A stretch of 64,000 nt of DNA from contig JBBAED010000004.1 in NCBI GenBank assembly GCA_041656115.1, forward strand, positions 62,001-126,000, read 5' to 3'. This DNA is from Dehalococcoidales bacterium. GTDB taxonomy: Bacteria; Chloroflexota; Dehalococcoidia; Dehalococcoidales; UBA5627. The translations under genes and the position numbers were made by a program. Numbering within the stretch: the stretch's first letter is position 1; each line of letters opens with the position of its first letter. Shown in pieces: positions 7,464-16,747 of the stretch. The notes beneath the pieces were generated by a model, which ran no database searches, was not told the DNA's origin, and was given only the letters and a program-made list of their open reading frames with translations.

Positions 7464-8237
7464 GTGAAAATAAAATTTTTGGGCGCACACAATACACAAA
7501 CCAGAGATATCAGACCGGCCGGTTTGGTGATAGACGGGATATTAGCCTTGGATGCCGGCGGATTGGCATCCGGCCTTACGCTTGAAGAACAACTTGCCCT
7601 TAAAGCAGTGCTGATTACTCATCAGCATTACGACCACATTAAAGACTTGCCGCTTCTGGGAATGAACCATCTTCTAAACCGCAGTTCGTTTGATGTTTAC
7701 TGCCTGCCCGAAACAGGCGATATTATTTCTCGCTATTTAATGGACGGCACCCTCTATTCCAGATTTTTGGAAAAAGGCCAAAGAGAAAAAGCGGTCATTG
7801 AACTCAACACGATTGAACCGGATAAAGTTAGGCAAATTGAAGGCTACTCTGTGACCCCGATAACGGTGCCTCACGGCGTTCCCGCTGTCGGATATCTGGT
7901 ATCCGCCGCAAGCGGGCAATCATTTTTTTATACCGGTGACAGCGGTCCGGGGCTTGCCAATAAATTAAAGGATTATTCGTTTGATTTACTGATTACCGAA
8001 GTCACCGCTTCCGACGAGTATATTGAAACATGCCGCAAGAGAGGGCATCTTTGCCCATCGCTTCTTAGGGAAGAGCTTATAACATATACAAAGCTCAGAA
8101 GTTCTATTCCTAAAGTGATGACGGTCCATATGAATATTTTCCAAGAAGAACAAATCCGTAACGAACTAAAAAAAGTGTCCGAAGAGCTGGGGGTTTTAAT
8201 TGAACCGGCTTGCGAAGATATGATTGCGGAAATTTAA
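7464..8237 (+). CDS. MBL-fold metallo-hydrolase
   Basis: 257 residues with a GTG start. The metallo-beta-lactamase metal motif is HQHYDHIKD (residues 53-61), with later HG and GDSGP motifs supplying further ligands and a C-terminal TVHMN His. The compact one-domain form resembles RNase Z-like or cyclic-phosphodiesterase-like members; the substrate cannot be told from sequence. It lies 28 bp behind the queuosine transporter and 45 bp ahead of the nitroreductase, so all three may be co-transcribed. Confidence 0.85.
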   Translation: MKIKFLGAHNTQTRDIRPAGLVIDGILALDAGGLASGLTLEEQLALKAVLITHQHYDHIKDLPLLGMNHLLNRSSFDVYCLPETGDIISRYLMDGTLYSRFLEKGQREKAVIELNTIEPDKVRQIEGYSVTPITVPHGVPAVGYLVSAASGQSFFYTGDSGPGLANKLKDYSFDLLITEVTASDEYIETCRKRGHLCPSLLREELITYTKLRSSIPKVMTVHMNIFQEEQIRNELKKVSEELGVLIEPACEDMIAEI

Positions 8238-8282
8238 TCTTTACCGCATTGCCAAGACTTAAAAGATGGGGGGAGTAATTGA

Positions 8283-8885
8283 ATGCATGTATTTGAGGCT
8301 GCCGTTAACAGGCGTTCGATAAGAATATTTAAAAATAATCCGATTGATTTTAATATTTTGGAAAGGTGCGTTGATGCGGCTCGGCTGGCTCCCTCAGCAA
8401 TGAACAGCCAGCTTTGCGAATACGTAATAGTTGACGATGCGCAGACCCGCTCCGAGATATTGGATTCGATTGCTTACTGGGGAGGGGTTCCCAAACCTGC
8501 CGAGGGGTGGACTGCCGGGAAGAAGCCCTTGGCATATATCGTTGTGCTTATAAATTTGGATCGGGAAAAAGAATACGGCTGCGGCAGATCCAATGCTTTT
8601 ATTGATATTGGGCTGGCGCTTGGTAATATGACTTTGGTTGCTTGGGAAGAGGGGATCGGCACTTGTGTTATGACCGGTATCGATAAAGAAAGAATCGGTA
8701 AAATTGTAAACGCCACCGATAGGTATGAAGCCGCGGTGTTGTTGTCACTGGGGTATCCGGATGAAGAAGTTGTCTTGGAAAAATCGGACGGTTCGATAAA
8801 ACGCTGGGTTGACGAGGAAGGTGTGCGCCACGTGCCTAAGCGCAAGCTGGAGGATGTAATCCATCGAAACAGGATTGAATACTAA
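8283..8885 (+). CDS. Nitroreductase family protein (FMN-dependent)
   Basis: 200 residues; GGGGGAG precedes the ATG. The nitroreductase N-terminus RRSIRIFKNNPID and the AARLAPSAMNSQ motif that contacts FMN are present, and LGYPDEE lies near the C-terminus. The family uses FMN with NAD(P)H to reduce nitro compounds, quinones or similar acceptors as a dimer. The substrate is unknown. It is the last gene before a repeat-rich gap. Confidence 0.88.
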   Translation: MHVFEAAVNRRSIRIFKNNPIDFNILERCVDAARLAPSAMNSQLCEYVIVDDAQTRSEILDSIAYWGGVPKPAEGWTAGKKPLAYIVVLINLDREKEYGCGRSNAFIDIGLALGNMTLVAWEEGIGTCVMTGIDKERIGKIVNATDRYEAAVLLSLGYPDEEVVLEKSDGSIKRWVDEEGVRHVPKRKLEDVIHRNRIEY

Positions 8886-8899
8886 CACAGCTCTCAACC

Positions 8900-9598
8900 G
8901 TCTTTGCGAGGAACGAGCCCTTGGGCGAATGACGTGGCAATCTCACTCTTGTCATCCTGCTTTTCCCCTTTTTGTCATCCTGAACGCAGTGAAGGATCTA
9001 AGAGGACGAGAAATACAGGCTATGAGGCGTCTTCGGCAAGCTCAGAATAACAAGTTATAAACGTCTTTGCGAGGAGCGAGCCGTCAGGCAAGTGACGTGG
9101 CAATCTCCAAGAAATTGATCTATATGAGATTCTTCGCTTCGCTCTGAAAGACAGAGGAGGATTGCTTCGCTGCGCTCGCAAAGACAATGGGTTAGCCGTT
9201 CGTGGTGAAGGATCTAAGAGGACGGGGAATATAAGCTGTTAGGTTGCCTCGGCAATAAAGAAGAGGCATCGTCCTACCGTAAAATTTGCAACCGAACGTT
9301 GCATTATCCGCTAACTCCCAGATTCTTCGACAAGCTCAGAATGACACTACTGTCTTTGCGAGGAACGAGCCGTTAGGCGAGTGACGTGGCAATCTCATAC
9401 GGATTTAATTTTTTAGAGATTGCTTCGCCTTCCCTACGGGAATGGTCTCGCAAAAACAAGGTGGGTTGCTTCGCTGCGCTCGCAAAGACAATGGTTTAGC
9501 CGTTCGTGGTGAGCCTGTCGAACCATAACGGCGGTCGAATAGTAATCCTTATCTACTCCCGTTCGTTGGACCCTTCAACAAGCTCAGAATGACACTAC
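8900..9598. repeat. Cluster of intergenic MITE/REP-like repeats (A)
   Basis: No gene in 715 bp. Family 1 begins TCTTTGCGAGGAACGAGCC and runs to GACGTGGCAATCTC, with inverted ends CTCGCAAAGAC; copies begin near 8900, 9063 and 9352, and inverted ends lie near 9163-9190 and 9459-9491. Family 2 has ends GTCATCCTGAA...GAAGGATCT and AGATTCTTCGACAAGCTCAGAATGAC; one copy is internally deleted (8973-9052) and one is 5'-truncated (ending about 9347). Family 3, CCGTTCGTGGTGAGC, is near 9499. The same families recur at 35.3-36.2 kb. Confidence 0.8.
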
Positions 9599-9600
9599 TC

Positions 9601-12600
9601 TTAATCATCATCGGTGCTGATTCTTTCTTCACCTACCTTATCAGCCAATCGCGACATCAACTTAGACGATATCCCGATATGCATATGGGGCATTTTTACG
9701 GTAAACACTTTTGTGCCGTTATCAATAACGATAATGACGGAATCGTCGCCGGGGTAATCGTTTAAGATATCCATCACATCGCGTAATTGTTTTACATCGC
9801 CGGCCTCGTCCCCCGACTGCTTAAGCTTAACAGTCAGACGGCGTTTTTGACCGGATGCTTTTGTCGTTTCTTCAGTAGCTTTTGACGGCTCAAAAAAATC
9901 AGGTGCCACTACTTTTTTCGCCAATGTCTTGTCCTCCAGGTTATAAATACGTACGTGGTCGCATACCAGTTGAGGGCTATCACCCCTAACTTTAACTTTA
10001 CCGTCCACTAAAAGAATGTTTCCTTCCAACCATAGGTCTCGGGTAGAAGCAAAAACGCGCGACCAAGCCATAACTTCCAGTTTGCCGTTCAAATCTTCAA
10101 GCACTACGCTGGCCGATACCTTCCCTTCTCTGCTCACAATATTACGAACGGAAGAAACCATGCCCGCCACTACCACCGTTTGCCCTTCCATTTCTTCGGT
10201 TACCTCTCCGCAAAGCATCGTATTTTCCACCATTGCTTTCTCAGCAAAGGGGCTAAACGGATGCTCGGAAAGATAAACCCCCAAGAGTTCTTTTTCCCAA
10301 TCCAGTATTTCTTTACGCGAAACTTCTATTTTTTCCAATTCAAGTGTTGCCAAAGGAACATTAACGGTGTCGCCCCAAAGGTCAAACATAGTTGATTGTC
10401 CGCTGTCTTTCAATTGCTGTTCACGCTGAGCGGCCGACATTATAACCCCAATGTTACCTAAAAGGGTACCTCGTTCGCCGAACGAATCCATTGCTCCGGC
10501 TTTAATAAGGCTTTCCATAACCCTTTTATTAATTCCGCAAATATCTACCCGGCGGCACATATCTTCAATGGTTTTGTAATCGCCGTTGGCTCTTCTCTCT
10601 TCGATAATCGGTTTAACGGCGTTTACACCTACATTTTTAATGGCTTCCAAGCCGAAACGGATGGCCTGTGTTCCGTCCTCTGTGCTTTCAATCGTAAAAT
10701 CCACCTCGGAACGATTGATATCGGGCGGTAATACTTTAATCCCCATCCGATGGCATTCGTCTATCGCAACGCCGATTTTTTCGGCTTGCCCGTCCGCCGC
10801 AATTAAAAGAGCGGTGAGGTATTCTATCGAAAAGTGGGCTTTAAGGTATGCCGTTTGATAGGCAATCAAGGCATAGTTTACGGCGTGTGCCTTGTTAAAG
10901 GCATAGCCGGCAAACGGTTCAATTAAGGCATAGACTTTTTCGGCAATCTCGGCGGTATAGCCGTTCTTCTCGGCGCCTTTAATGAAATTGGCTTTCTCTT
11001 TAACCATCACTTCGGCTTTTTTCTTACCCATTGCCTTGCGGAAGATATCCGCCTGCCCCAAGCTGTAGCCGCCGAAGGCGCGCACAATAAAAAGCACCTG
11101 TTCTTGATAAACAATAACGCCGTATGTTTCTTCCAAAAACTCTTTTAAAGCGGGGTGCGGATAGGTAATCGGCTCAATGCCGTATTTGGAACGAATAAAT
11201 TTGGGAATTTGTTCCATCGGCCCCGGGCGATAAAGGGCAACCATGGCGGCAATATCGGAAAAAACTGTTGGTTTAAGCTCTTTGATATAACGCCGCATAC
11301 CGCTGCCTTCCAATTGGAACACCCCCACGGTTTCCCCTGCCGCCAAAAGCTCAAATGTTTTGGCATCGTCCATCGGGATATTATAGCGGTCGATATCTAT
11401 CCCGCGGTTTTCTTTAATAATTTGTTGCGTTCTGCCCAATGTCGTCAGGTTCGAAAGCCCCAAGAAATCCATTTTAAGCAATCCGATTCTGGCAATATCG
11501 TCCATCGGATATTGGGTCATTACCAACCCCGAATCCGTATCACGGCTGATTCTTTGCAGCGGGATATGATTTGTAAGCGGATCTTTGGAAATTACAACAC
11601 CGGCAGCGTGGGTGCTGGAATGACGCGCCACGCCTTCAACACCTTTAGCGTAATCAACCAAGTTTTTGACAGCGGGTTCGGTTTCGTAAATTGTTTTGAA
11701 TTCCCCGTTTTCTTCCAGCGCTTTATTGATTGTCATCCCAACCGCAAAGGGCACCATTTTGGCAACGCGGTCAACCTCACCGTACGCCATGCCCAAAGCA
11801 CGTCCGGCATCACGAATGGCAGCTTTGGCTCCCAACGTACCGAAGGTTATAATTTGTGCAACGTGGTCTTGTCCGTATTTATGCGATACATAGTTAATGA
11901 CCTCTTCGCGGCGCTTGTCTTCAAAATCCATATCGATATCGGGCATTTCACGCCGTTCGAGATTCAAAAACCTTTCAAAAACAAGCTTATGCGGAATAGG
12001 GTCAATATCGTTAATCCTTAAACACCTCAGCACTATACTGGATGCGGCACTGCCCCTAACATTTACCAAAATACCGTTTTCACGAGTAAACTTAACAATA
12101 TCCCAAACTACCAAAAAGTAGCGCGCAAATTGAGTCTTTTCGATAACATCCAGCTCATAGCGCAGCCTTTCTTCAATCTCAGGTGTCGGGTTGGGATAAA
12201 AGTTCGGCATTTCTTGGTGACAGAGGTGTTCCAAATATTGGAACGGAGACATCCCGTCGGGGATTTCCACTTCCGGTAAATGCAAACGACCGAATTCCAA
12301 TTCCAAATTGCACATATCGGCGATTTTAGCGGTGTTTTCAATCGCCTCCGGCAAATCTTGGAACATCTCGGACATTTCTTGGTGGCTTTTTAAATAAAAA
12401 CCGTCATCGGCCATTTTCTTTCTTTTTTCATCTAAAACGGAAGTATTGGTGCCGATGCAAGTTAATAAATCTTGAAATTTGGCTTCTTCTTTTAAAATAT
12501 AATGCACATCGTTGGTGGCAACCAGCGGAATATCAAGCTCTTTCCCGATTTTGATTAGTTCCTGATTGACCGGCTCCAACTCGGGAATAGGGTGACGTTG

Positions 12601-13119
12601 GAGTTCCAAATAGAAATTGCCGTCTCCGAATGTTTTTTTATACCACAACGCCGCTTCTTTGGCGTCTTCAATCCGCCCGTCTAAAATCAGGCGCGGTATT
12701 TCACCGGCAAGGCAAGCCGATAGTGCAATCAGCCCTTCATGGTGTTCTTCAAGGATTTCTTTATCCATCCTCGGACGATAATAGAACCCGTCCATGTTGG
12801 CTTTGGTAATCAGTTGTATCAGGTTTTGATAACCGGTATTGTTTTTGGCAAGCAGTACCAAGTGGTAACTCTGTTTATCGGCCGGTGTGCGGCTTTGGCG
12901 GCTGCCCGAAGCAACATACGCCTCACAGCCGATAATCGGCTTAATGCCGGCATCTTTTGCTGCTTTATAAAACTGAATCGCCCCGTGCATAACCCCGTGA
13001 TCGGTAATTGCCAGAGAGTCCATTCCCAACTCTTTGGCACGATTAACAAGTTCGGGGATTTTGCACATTGCATCCAGTAAACTGTATTCGCTATGAACGT
13101 GAAGATGGGTAAACAACAA
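9601..13119 (-). CDS. dnaE: DNA polymerase III subunit alpha
   Basis: 1172 residues, normal for DnaE1. Order: PHP domain at the N-terminus (THLHVHSEYSLLDA, ITDHG), then the polymerase palm with the catalytic PDIDMDFEDKRR near residue 395, the second catalytic region and fingers (RHSSTHAAGVVIS, YRPGPMEQIP), tandem HhH, then an OB fold (GMVSSVRNIVSREGK). It is the replicative polymerase catalytic subunit. The start is TTG with AAAGGA upstream. It is transcribed alone, and its 3' end abuts the repeat cluster. The PHP histidines appear intact, so exonuclease activity is possible. Confidence 0.97.
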   Translation of the reverse strand: MLFTHLHVHSEYSLLDAMCKIPELVNRAKELGMDSLAITDHGVMHGAIQFYKAAKDAGIKPIIGCEAYVASGSRQSRTPADKQSYHLVLLAKNNTGYQNLIQLITKANMDGFYYRPRMDKEILEEHHEGLIALSACLAGEIPRLILDGRIEDAKEAALWYKKTFGDGNFYLELQRHPIPELEPVNQELIKIGKELDIPLVATNDVHYILKEEAKFQDLLTCIGTNTSVLDEKRKKMADDGFYLKSHQEMSEMFQDLPEAIENTAKIADMCNLELEFGRLHLPEVEIPDGMSPFQYLEHLCHQEMPNFYPNPTPEIEERLRYELDVIEKTQFARYFLVVWDIVKFTRENGILVNVRGSAASSIVLRCLRINDIDPIPHKLVFERFLNLERREMPDIDMDFEDKRREEVINYVSHKYGQDHVAQIITFGTLGAKAAIRDAGRALGMAYGEVDRVAKMVPFAVGMTINKALEENGEFKTIYETEPAVKNLVDYAKGVEGVARHSSTHAAGVVISKDPLTNHIPLQRISRDTDSGLVMTQYPMDDIARIGLLKMDFLGLSNLTTLGRTQQIIKENRGIDIDRYNIPMDDAKTFELLAAGETVGVFQLEGSGMRRYIKELKPTVFSDIAAMVALYRPGPMEQIPKFIRSKYGIEPITYPHPALKEFLEETYGVIVYQEQVLFIVRAFGGYSLGQADIFRKAMGKKKAEVMVKEKANFIKGAEKNGYTAEIAEKVYALIEPFAGYAFNKAHAVNYALIAYQTAYLKAHFSIEYLTALLIAADGQAEKIGVAIDECHRMGIKVLPPDINRSEVDFTIESTEDGTQAIRFGLEAIKNVGVNAVKPIIEERRANGDYKTIEDMCRRVDICGINKRVMESLIKAGAMDSFGERGTLLGNIGVIMSAAQREQQLKDSGQSTMFDLWGDTVNVPLATLELEKIEVSRKEILDWEKELLGVYLSEHPFSPFAEKAMVENTMLCGEVTEEMEGQTVVVAGMVSSVRNIVSREGKVSASVVLEDLNGKLEVMAWSRVFASTRDLWLEGNILLVDGKVKVRGDSPQLVCDHVRIYNLEDKTLAKKVVAPDFFEPSKATEETTKASGQKRRLTVKLKQSGDEAGDVKQLRDVMDILNDYPGDDSVIIVIDNGTKVFTVKMPHMHIGISSKLMSRLADKVGEERISTDDD

Positions 13120-13275
13120 AGGGTCCTTTCACAGTAATAATCTTAATAATTATAGCATATCAGAGGCTTCAGAGACCCCCCAGCGCTTGAACAATAGGCC
13201 GCTTTTAACAGCCGCTTTCAGCCGAAATCTTGCAAAATTAACCCTATTCTGCCATTTAGTAGTACAATCTAACCG

Positions 13276-13992
13276 ATGAACAAGTTGTTTTTAAAATATA
13301 TTCAAATCCTTGCCCGCTGGCTTTTTATACTTTGTATCCCCGTTTTTTTAATATCCGGCTTTATCGCCGTTGCGGTTAACAGCCAGTGGCTCTATGAACA
13401 CAGCTTTAATACCTACGGCGTTGAAGAAACGACCGGAATTGAAACTGTCGAGTTGGAAAAAGCGGCAGCGCAGATAATCGATTACTTTAACTCGTCGAAT
13501 GAATATCTGGCAATTACCGTTATTAAAGATGATACCGATTTTGTGCTTTTTAACGATAAGGAAATCGAGCATATGAAAGACGTAAAGGGTTTGATTCGGT
13601 TGGATTACCGCGTTTTAACATTTACCGGCCTTTTTATGCTTCTGTTTATCCTTTTTTATTTTTATAAGGATAGAAACAGCGCATCCCGTATGACGGCATC
13701 GGCGGTTTTTGGCGGGGCAAGTATTACTTTTGGGCTGATTTTAATATTGGGGATAATGGCTGTTAGCGATTTTAACACCTTTTTTACCGCCTTTCATTTA
13801 ATCAGTTTTACCAATGATTTCTGGCTGCTGGACCCAAATAAAGATTACCTGATAATGATGTTTCCGGGCGGCTTCTGGTTTGATGCTGTCATCTATATTG
13901 CCGCTTCAATCGCCGTAAGCGCAGTTATTCTCGGAATTGGCTCTTGGTACTATCTAAGAAAAACCAAAGCCGACAAAGCTCACAGCGATTAA
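13276..13992 (+). CDS. TIGR01906/DUF1461 family integral membrane protein
   Basis: 238 residues. An N-terminal membrane helix (about 10-32) is followed by an extracytoplasmic region of about 85 residues, including NSQWLYEHSFNTYG and HMKDVKGLIR. Three further helices lie at about 112-128, 145-165 and 212-230. The order and motifs match the DUF1461 family, which is found in Firmicutes and Chloroflexi. Its role is not established; in some lactobacilli a member lies beside cell-envelope genes. It is divergent from dnaE, with a 156-bp gap. Confidence 0.85.
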   Translation: MNKLFLKYIQILARWLFILCIPVFLISGFIAVAVNSQWLYEHSFNTYGVEETTGIETVELEKAAAQIIDYFNSSNEYLAITVIKDDTDFVLFNDKEIEHMKDVKGLIRLDYRVLTFTGLFMLLFILFYFYKDRNSASRMTASAVFGGASITFGLILILGIMAVSDFNTFFTAFHLISFTNDFWLLDPNKDYLIMMFPGGFWFDAVIYIAASIAVSAVILGIGSWYYLRKTKADKAHSD

Positions 13993-14025
13993 ACACGGAC
14001 AAGTTCGACAGGCCTGAAAATAACA

Positions 14026-14136
14026 CTAATATTTCAGATTGGCCTTGGTTTTATTCCACAAGTACGCATATCTCTTTTGCGGCCCCATAAAAAGCCAGCG
14101 AATTTGGAATAATGTTGAGTTTATAAAATCTTTCAC
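14026..14136 (-). CDS. Short basic protein, 36 residues, unknown
   Basis: GTG start at 14136 with a strong AAGGAG seven bases upstream; TAG stop at 14026. The peptide is basic and aromatic (FQIRWLFMGPQKRYAYLWN in the middle). It is too short for ordinary gene finders. I do not recognise the family. The strong ribosome site and coherent aromatic/basic composition support translation. A membrane-surface role is possible but speculative. Confidence 0.5.
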   Translation of the reverse strand: MKDFINSTLFQIRWLFMGPQKRYAYLWNKTKANLKY

Positions 14137-14232
14137 GGTTTTCTCCTTATTTGATGTTTCTATCAAATATAACGGGGTTTAGCCGCAAAAGTTAGGGGAA
14201 AGATTCTTGTAAACGTAATTTTTAGGCAAAAC

Positions 14233-14643
14233 TTATTCGATAACCAAAATAAGCCTGTACTTATCTTGCGGTATCGGTTTGCCGAGTTCCGGATACGGGG
14301 TAACTTTAAAAGAATACAAGCGGTTTTTATAGGTTAGTTTAGCGTAATCATTGCCGGCACCGGGGTAGATAAAATTAATCAGGCTGACTTTACCGCCCTG
14401 CGTGATCCTTACCGAACACTTAACCTCACCGGCCCAGACACATGTTGCACCCGTCGGGCAACGACTGTCGGCGGTAACTTTATCAAAGGTGATTTTAAGG
14501 TTTTCTTCGCTAACGGAAACGGTTTGGCCGGGGCGCAGCAATATCTCTTCTTTAAGGCGAACACTGTTATCGCACCCCGCCAAAAAAGAAGATAAAACGA
14601 TAACCCCCAAAACCGCTAAAGCAAATGATGACTTCTTGTTCAC
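14233..14643 (-). CDS. Lipoprotein with DSRCP-CVWAGE domain
   Basis: 136 residues. A lipoprotein signal with lipobox LAGC occupies residues 1-24. The mature part begins with a short beta-rich segment and contains DSRCPTGATCVWAGEVK, a pattern common to small secreted bacterial lipoproteins of unknown function in which the two Cys probably pair. The C-terminus ends in a strand-rich YSFKVTPYPELGKPIPQDKY. The role is unknown. It sits downstream of the FmdB-like gene, 28 bp away on the same strand, so the two may be co-expressed. Confidence 0.8.
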   Translation of the reverse strand: MNKKSSFALAVLGVIVLSSFLAGCDNSVRLKEEILLRPGQTVSVSEENLKITFDKVTADSRCPTGATCVWAGEVKCSVRITQGGKVSLINFIYPGAGNDYAKLTYKNRLYSFKVTPYPELGKPIPQDKYRLILVIE

Positions 14644-14671
14644 AGATTCACACTTTTTTATAAAAATAAAT

Positions 14672-14902
14672 CTACTTGCCGCAAGATCCGCAATCGGTAG
14701 AAGTGCAGGCAGAACAGCTTCTACCGCCTACCGTAGAACCGCTGCCGCTCGAATCCTTCGTATAGCATGCAAATTGCGAAAGAACTTTTGAAGAAGGAGT
14801 TTGGCATTGAGGACAATTCGCATCTGCATTAGCTTGATCAACTGAACGCAAAAGCTCAAATTTTGATTTACATAAAGGGCAAAAGTATTCGTATATCGGC
14901 AT
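14672..14902 (-). CDS. FmdB-family zinc-ribbon regulatory protein
   Basis: 76 residues. Opens MPIYEYFCPLCKSKFE with a second pair CPQC at about residues 35-38, the classic FmdB zinc ribbon; a Gly/Ser linker and a Cys-rich tail (CSACTSTDCGSCGK) follow. The name comes from a putative regulator of formamide utilisation in Methylophilus; the true role of most members is unproven. AGAGGG precedes the ATG. It is divergent from nadE. Confidence 0.9.
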   Translation of the reverse strand: MPIYEYFCPLCKSKFELLRSVDQANADANCPQCQTPSSKVLSQFACYTKDSSGSGSTVGGRSCSACTSTDCGSCGK

Positions 14903-15028
14903 TATGTTCCCTCTTTAAAATTCTAATCCGTATTTTCTCCAAAGTCAAAAGCCTCGGTCTGTTTTTTGACCGTATCTTCCTTTGGATATATACTGTGTCT
15001 TATCACAAACAGAACAGGTGCCAAAACT

Positions 15029-15754
15029 ATGGACACACAACAAACGGCTGATAAGCTAACAAGCTGGATAAAAGAAAAAGTAACCGACGCCGGCTTGCGC
15101 GGAGTGGTATTCGGAATGAGCGGCGGGATTGATTCGTCCGTAGTTGCCGCCTTATCTAAGAGGGCCTTCCCGGACACCGCTTTGGGGCTTGTCATGCCTT
15201 GCCACAGTATTGAACAAGATGCCTTGGATGCAATGGCAATGTCCGATAAATTTGCGATTAAAACCACAAAAGTGGCACTGGACAGCATCTATGACAGCCT
15301 TGTACAAATACTGTCAGCCGGTTTAGAGGCACCGCTTTCAAAGTTAACGCAGTCCAATATTAAATCGAGGCTGCGGATGATAACGTTGTACTCTTTTGCC
15401 AACCAGCTCGGTTATATCGTCGTCGGCACCAGCAATAAAAGCGAACTTTCCACCGGCTACTTTACCAAATACGGCGACAGCGGGATTGATATATTACCGC
15501 TCGGTAATTTGGTTAAGACTCAGGTCAGGGAGCTTGCGGAATATTTAGGAGTTCCCGAGAGGATTATCACAAAACCGCCCTCGGCAGGGTTCTGGCAGGG
15601 GCAAACCGATGAAACCGATATGGGATTAACGTACCAGGAAATTGATGAATACTTGGTTAGCGGAGCCGGTTCTGATGCAGTTAGAGAAAAGATAGAGGAA
15701 ATGTTTGCCATCAGCGCCCATAAACGCAAAACCCCGCCCATCCCCGATTTTTAA
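15029..15754 (+). CDS. nadE: NH3-dependent NAD+ synthetase
   Basis: 241 residues from the ATG at 15029; the frame is open further upstream but homology-like sequence begins here. The P-loop pyrophosphatase motif SGGIDSS is at residues 29-35, with later STGYFTKYGDSGIDILPLGNL and KPPSAGFWQGQTDE matching NadE. It amidates nicotinic acid adenine dinucleotide with ATP and ammonia, the last step of NAD synthesis. There is no glutaminase domain, so it depends on free ammonia. A tRNA operon follows on the same strand with its own promoter. Confidence 0.95.
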   Translation: MDTQQTADKLTSWIKEKVTDAGLRGVVFGMSGGIDSSVVAALSKRAFPDTALGLVMPCHSIEQDALDAMAMSDKFAIKTTKVALDSIYDSLVQILSAGLEAPLSKLTQSNIKSRLRMITLYSFANQLGYIVVGTSNKSELSTGYFTKYGDSGIDILPLGNLVKTQVRELAEYLGVPERIITKPPSAGFWQGQTDETDMGLTYQEIDEYLVSGAGSDAVREKIEEMFAISAHKRKTPPIPDF

Positions 15755-15803
15755 TTAATAATACTTAATATACCGATGCAATCTGCCAAAGCCCAATCCG
15801 TCG

Positions 15804-15832
15804 TTGACACTGAATCGTATCACCAGTATAAT
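15804..15832 (+). promoter_or_regulatory. Consensus sigma70 promoter of tRNA operon
   Basis: TTGACA at 15804-15809, a 17-bp spacer and TATAAT at 15827-15832: a perfect consensus promoter 15 bp before tRNA-Leu, as expected for a strongly expressed stable-RNA operon. Confidence 0.9.
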
Positions 15833-15847
15833 TTACTGGTGTTTCAA

Positions 15848-15933
15848 GCCGAAGTGGCGGAATGGCAGACGCGCTACGTTCAGAGCGTAGTGTCCGTACG
15901 GGCATGAGAGTTCAAATCTCTCCTTCGGCACCA
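15848..15933 (+). tRNA. tRNA-Leu (CAG)
   Basis: Acceptor GCCGAAG pairs with CTTCGGC; anticodon loop centre CAG; long variable arm typical of class II tRNA; CCA encoded (15931-15933). Confidence 0.95.
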
Positions 15934-15940
15934 TTATCGT

Positions 15941-16017
15941 GCGCTTGTAGCTCAACTGGATAGAGCGCAGCCCTGCGGAGGCTGAGGTCGTGGGTTCAAA
16001 TCCCACCAAGCGCGCCA
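15941..16017 (+). tRNA. tRNA-Arg (GCG)
   Basis: Acceptor GCGCTTG pairs with CAAGCGC; anticodon stem CAGCC/GGCTG with loop CTGCGGA; T arm GTGGG/CCCAC; CCA encoded. GCG at the wobble position is unusual among bacterial Arg(CGN) tRNAs, which mostly use ACG. Confidence 0.9.
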
Positions 16018-16025
16018 TTTATCAC

Positions 16026-16102
16026 GGGCGGTTAGCTCAGTTGGTTAGAGCACCTGCTTTACACGCAGGGGGTCATAGGTTCGAGTCCTATACCGCCCAC
16101 CA
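16026..16102 (+). tRNA. tRNA-Val (TAC)
   Basis: Acceptor GGGCGGT pairs with ACCGCCC; anticodon stem CCTGC/GCAGG with loop TTTACAC; T arm ATAGG/CCTAT; CCA encoded. Confidence 0.95.
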
Positions 16103-16109
16103 TAAAGCT

Positions 16110-16151
16110 AATAAAAAAGCTTATGCCATAATTGACATAAGCTTTTTTATT
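16110..16151. terminator. Bidirectional rho-independent terminator
   Basis: A perfect 16-bp inverted repeat (AATAAAAAAGCTTATG and its complement) with a 10-nt loop. The T-run on both strands lets it end both the tRNA operon and the convergent gene at 16181. Confidence 0.85.
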
Positions 16152-16180
16152 AAATGGCGCTAATCAAGTTATTGCGATAG

Positions 16181-16747
16181 TTATTCTTTTATATCGGTGA
16201 GTATTGATATAAATTCGTCTTTATCTAGTCTAATTAAGTTACCCATAGTTTTCATCTGTAGCAAATCGTAATACCTTAGCCTATGCAGATAGCCATATAA
16301 TCTATCCACTTTTCCCCTTGTAGACGTATCATAAATGACTATTCCTATTGCACCATTAACACTAGCATTTATGATGCTTCCTAAAATGTGTTTCGAGCTA
16401 TTACAACTTCGATTTTTACCCCCTAATTCAATCTCGATAGCTAGATAACACCTTGAAAAGTCATTCCAACATTCATCAAACGCTTCATCATCCCAGGATA
16501 TTTCTTTCACTATTCGCTTTGTTAGGGGATGATTTTTCATAACATTAGTATTGTCAAACGGAGTATCCATTTCCACCATGCCATTGAAAGGTCCTACAGC
16601 TATATCGAGTCTAGGTCCATATGTTTGTTTATGATTGCTTGAATGAGTATCGTATTTCAACGAATCCCACTCCTTTTTCACGTTGTCTTCTCCAAAAATC
16701 CTAGAGAGTTTGTTAAATATTAAGTTTTGATACTCACTTGTATTCAT
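16181..16747 (-). CDS. Unrecognised protein with nuclease-like D...ExE segment
   Basis: 188 residues from the ATG at 16747, chosen because GAGGTG precedes it; a GTG three codons earlier lies in the ribosome site. A possible PD-(D/E)XK-like core is GPRLDIAVGP followed about 55 residues later by YLAIEIELGG, but the expected Lys is replaced by Glu, so this is only a suggestion. A TATAAT lies just upstream. The coding is AT-rich compared with the flanking housekeeping genes. With the two elements after it, it forms an accessory patch next to the tRNA operon, a common insertion place. Confidence 0.65.
   Translation of the reverse strand: MNTSEYQNLIFNKLSRIFGEDNVKKEWDSLKYDTHSSNHKQTYGPRLDIAVGPFNGMVEMDTPFDNTNVMKNHPLTKRIVKEISWDDEAFDECWNDFSRCYLAIEIELGGKNRSCNSSKHILGSIINASVNGAIGIVIYDTSTRGKVDRLYGYLHRLRYYDLLQMKTMGNLIRLDKDEFISILTDIKE

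Noticed and set aside
8900..9598. CRISPR array in the repeat cluster
   Set aside because: Repeats are unequal in length, irregularly spaced, in both orientations and from three families; no cas genes are present.
11155..12021. 288-codon plus-strand frame inside dnaE
   Set aside because: It lies antisense within the intact dnaE gene, lacks a ribosome site and shows no recognisable domain; the open frame follows from dnaE codon bias.
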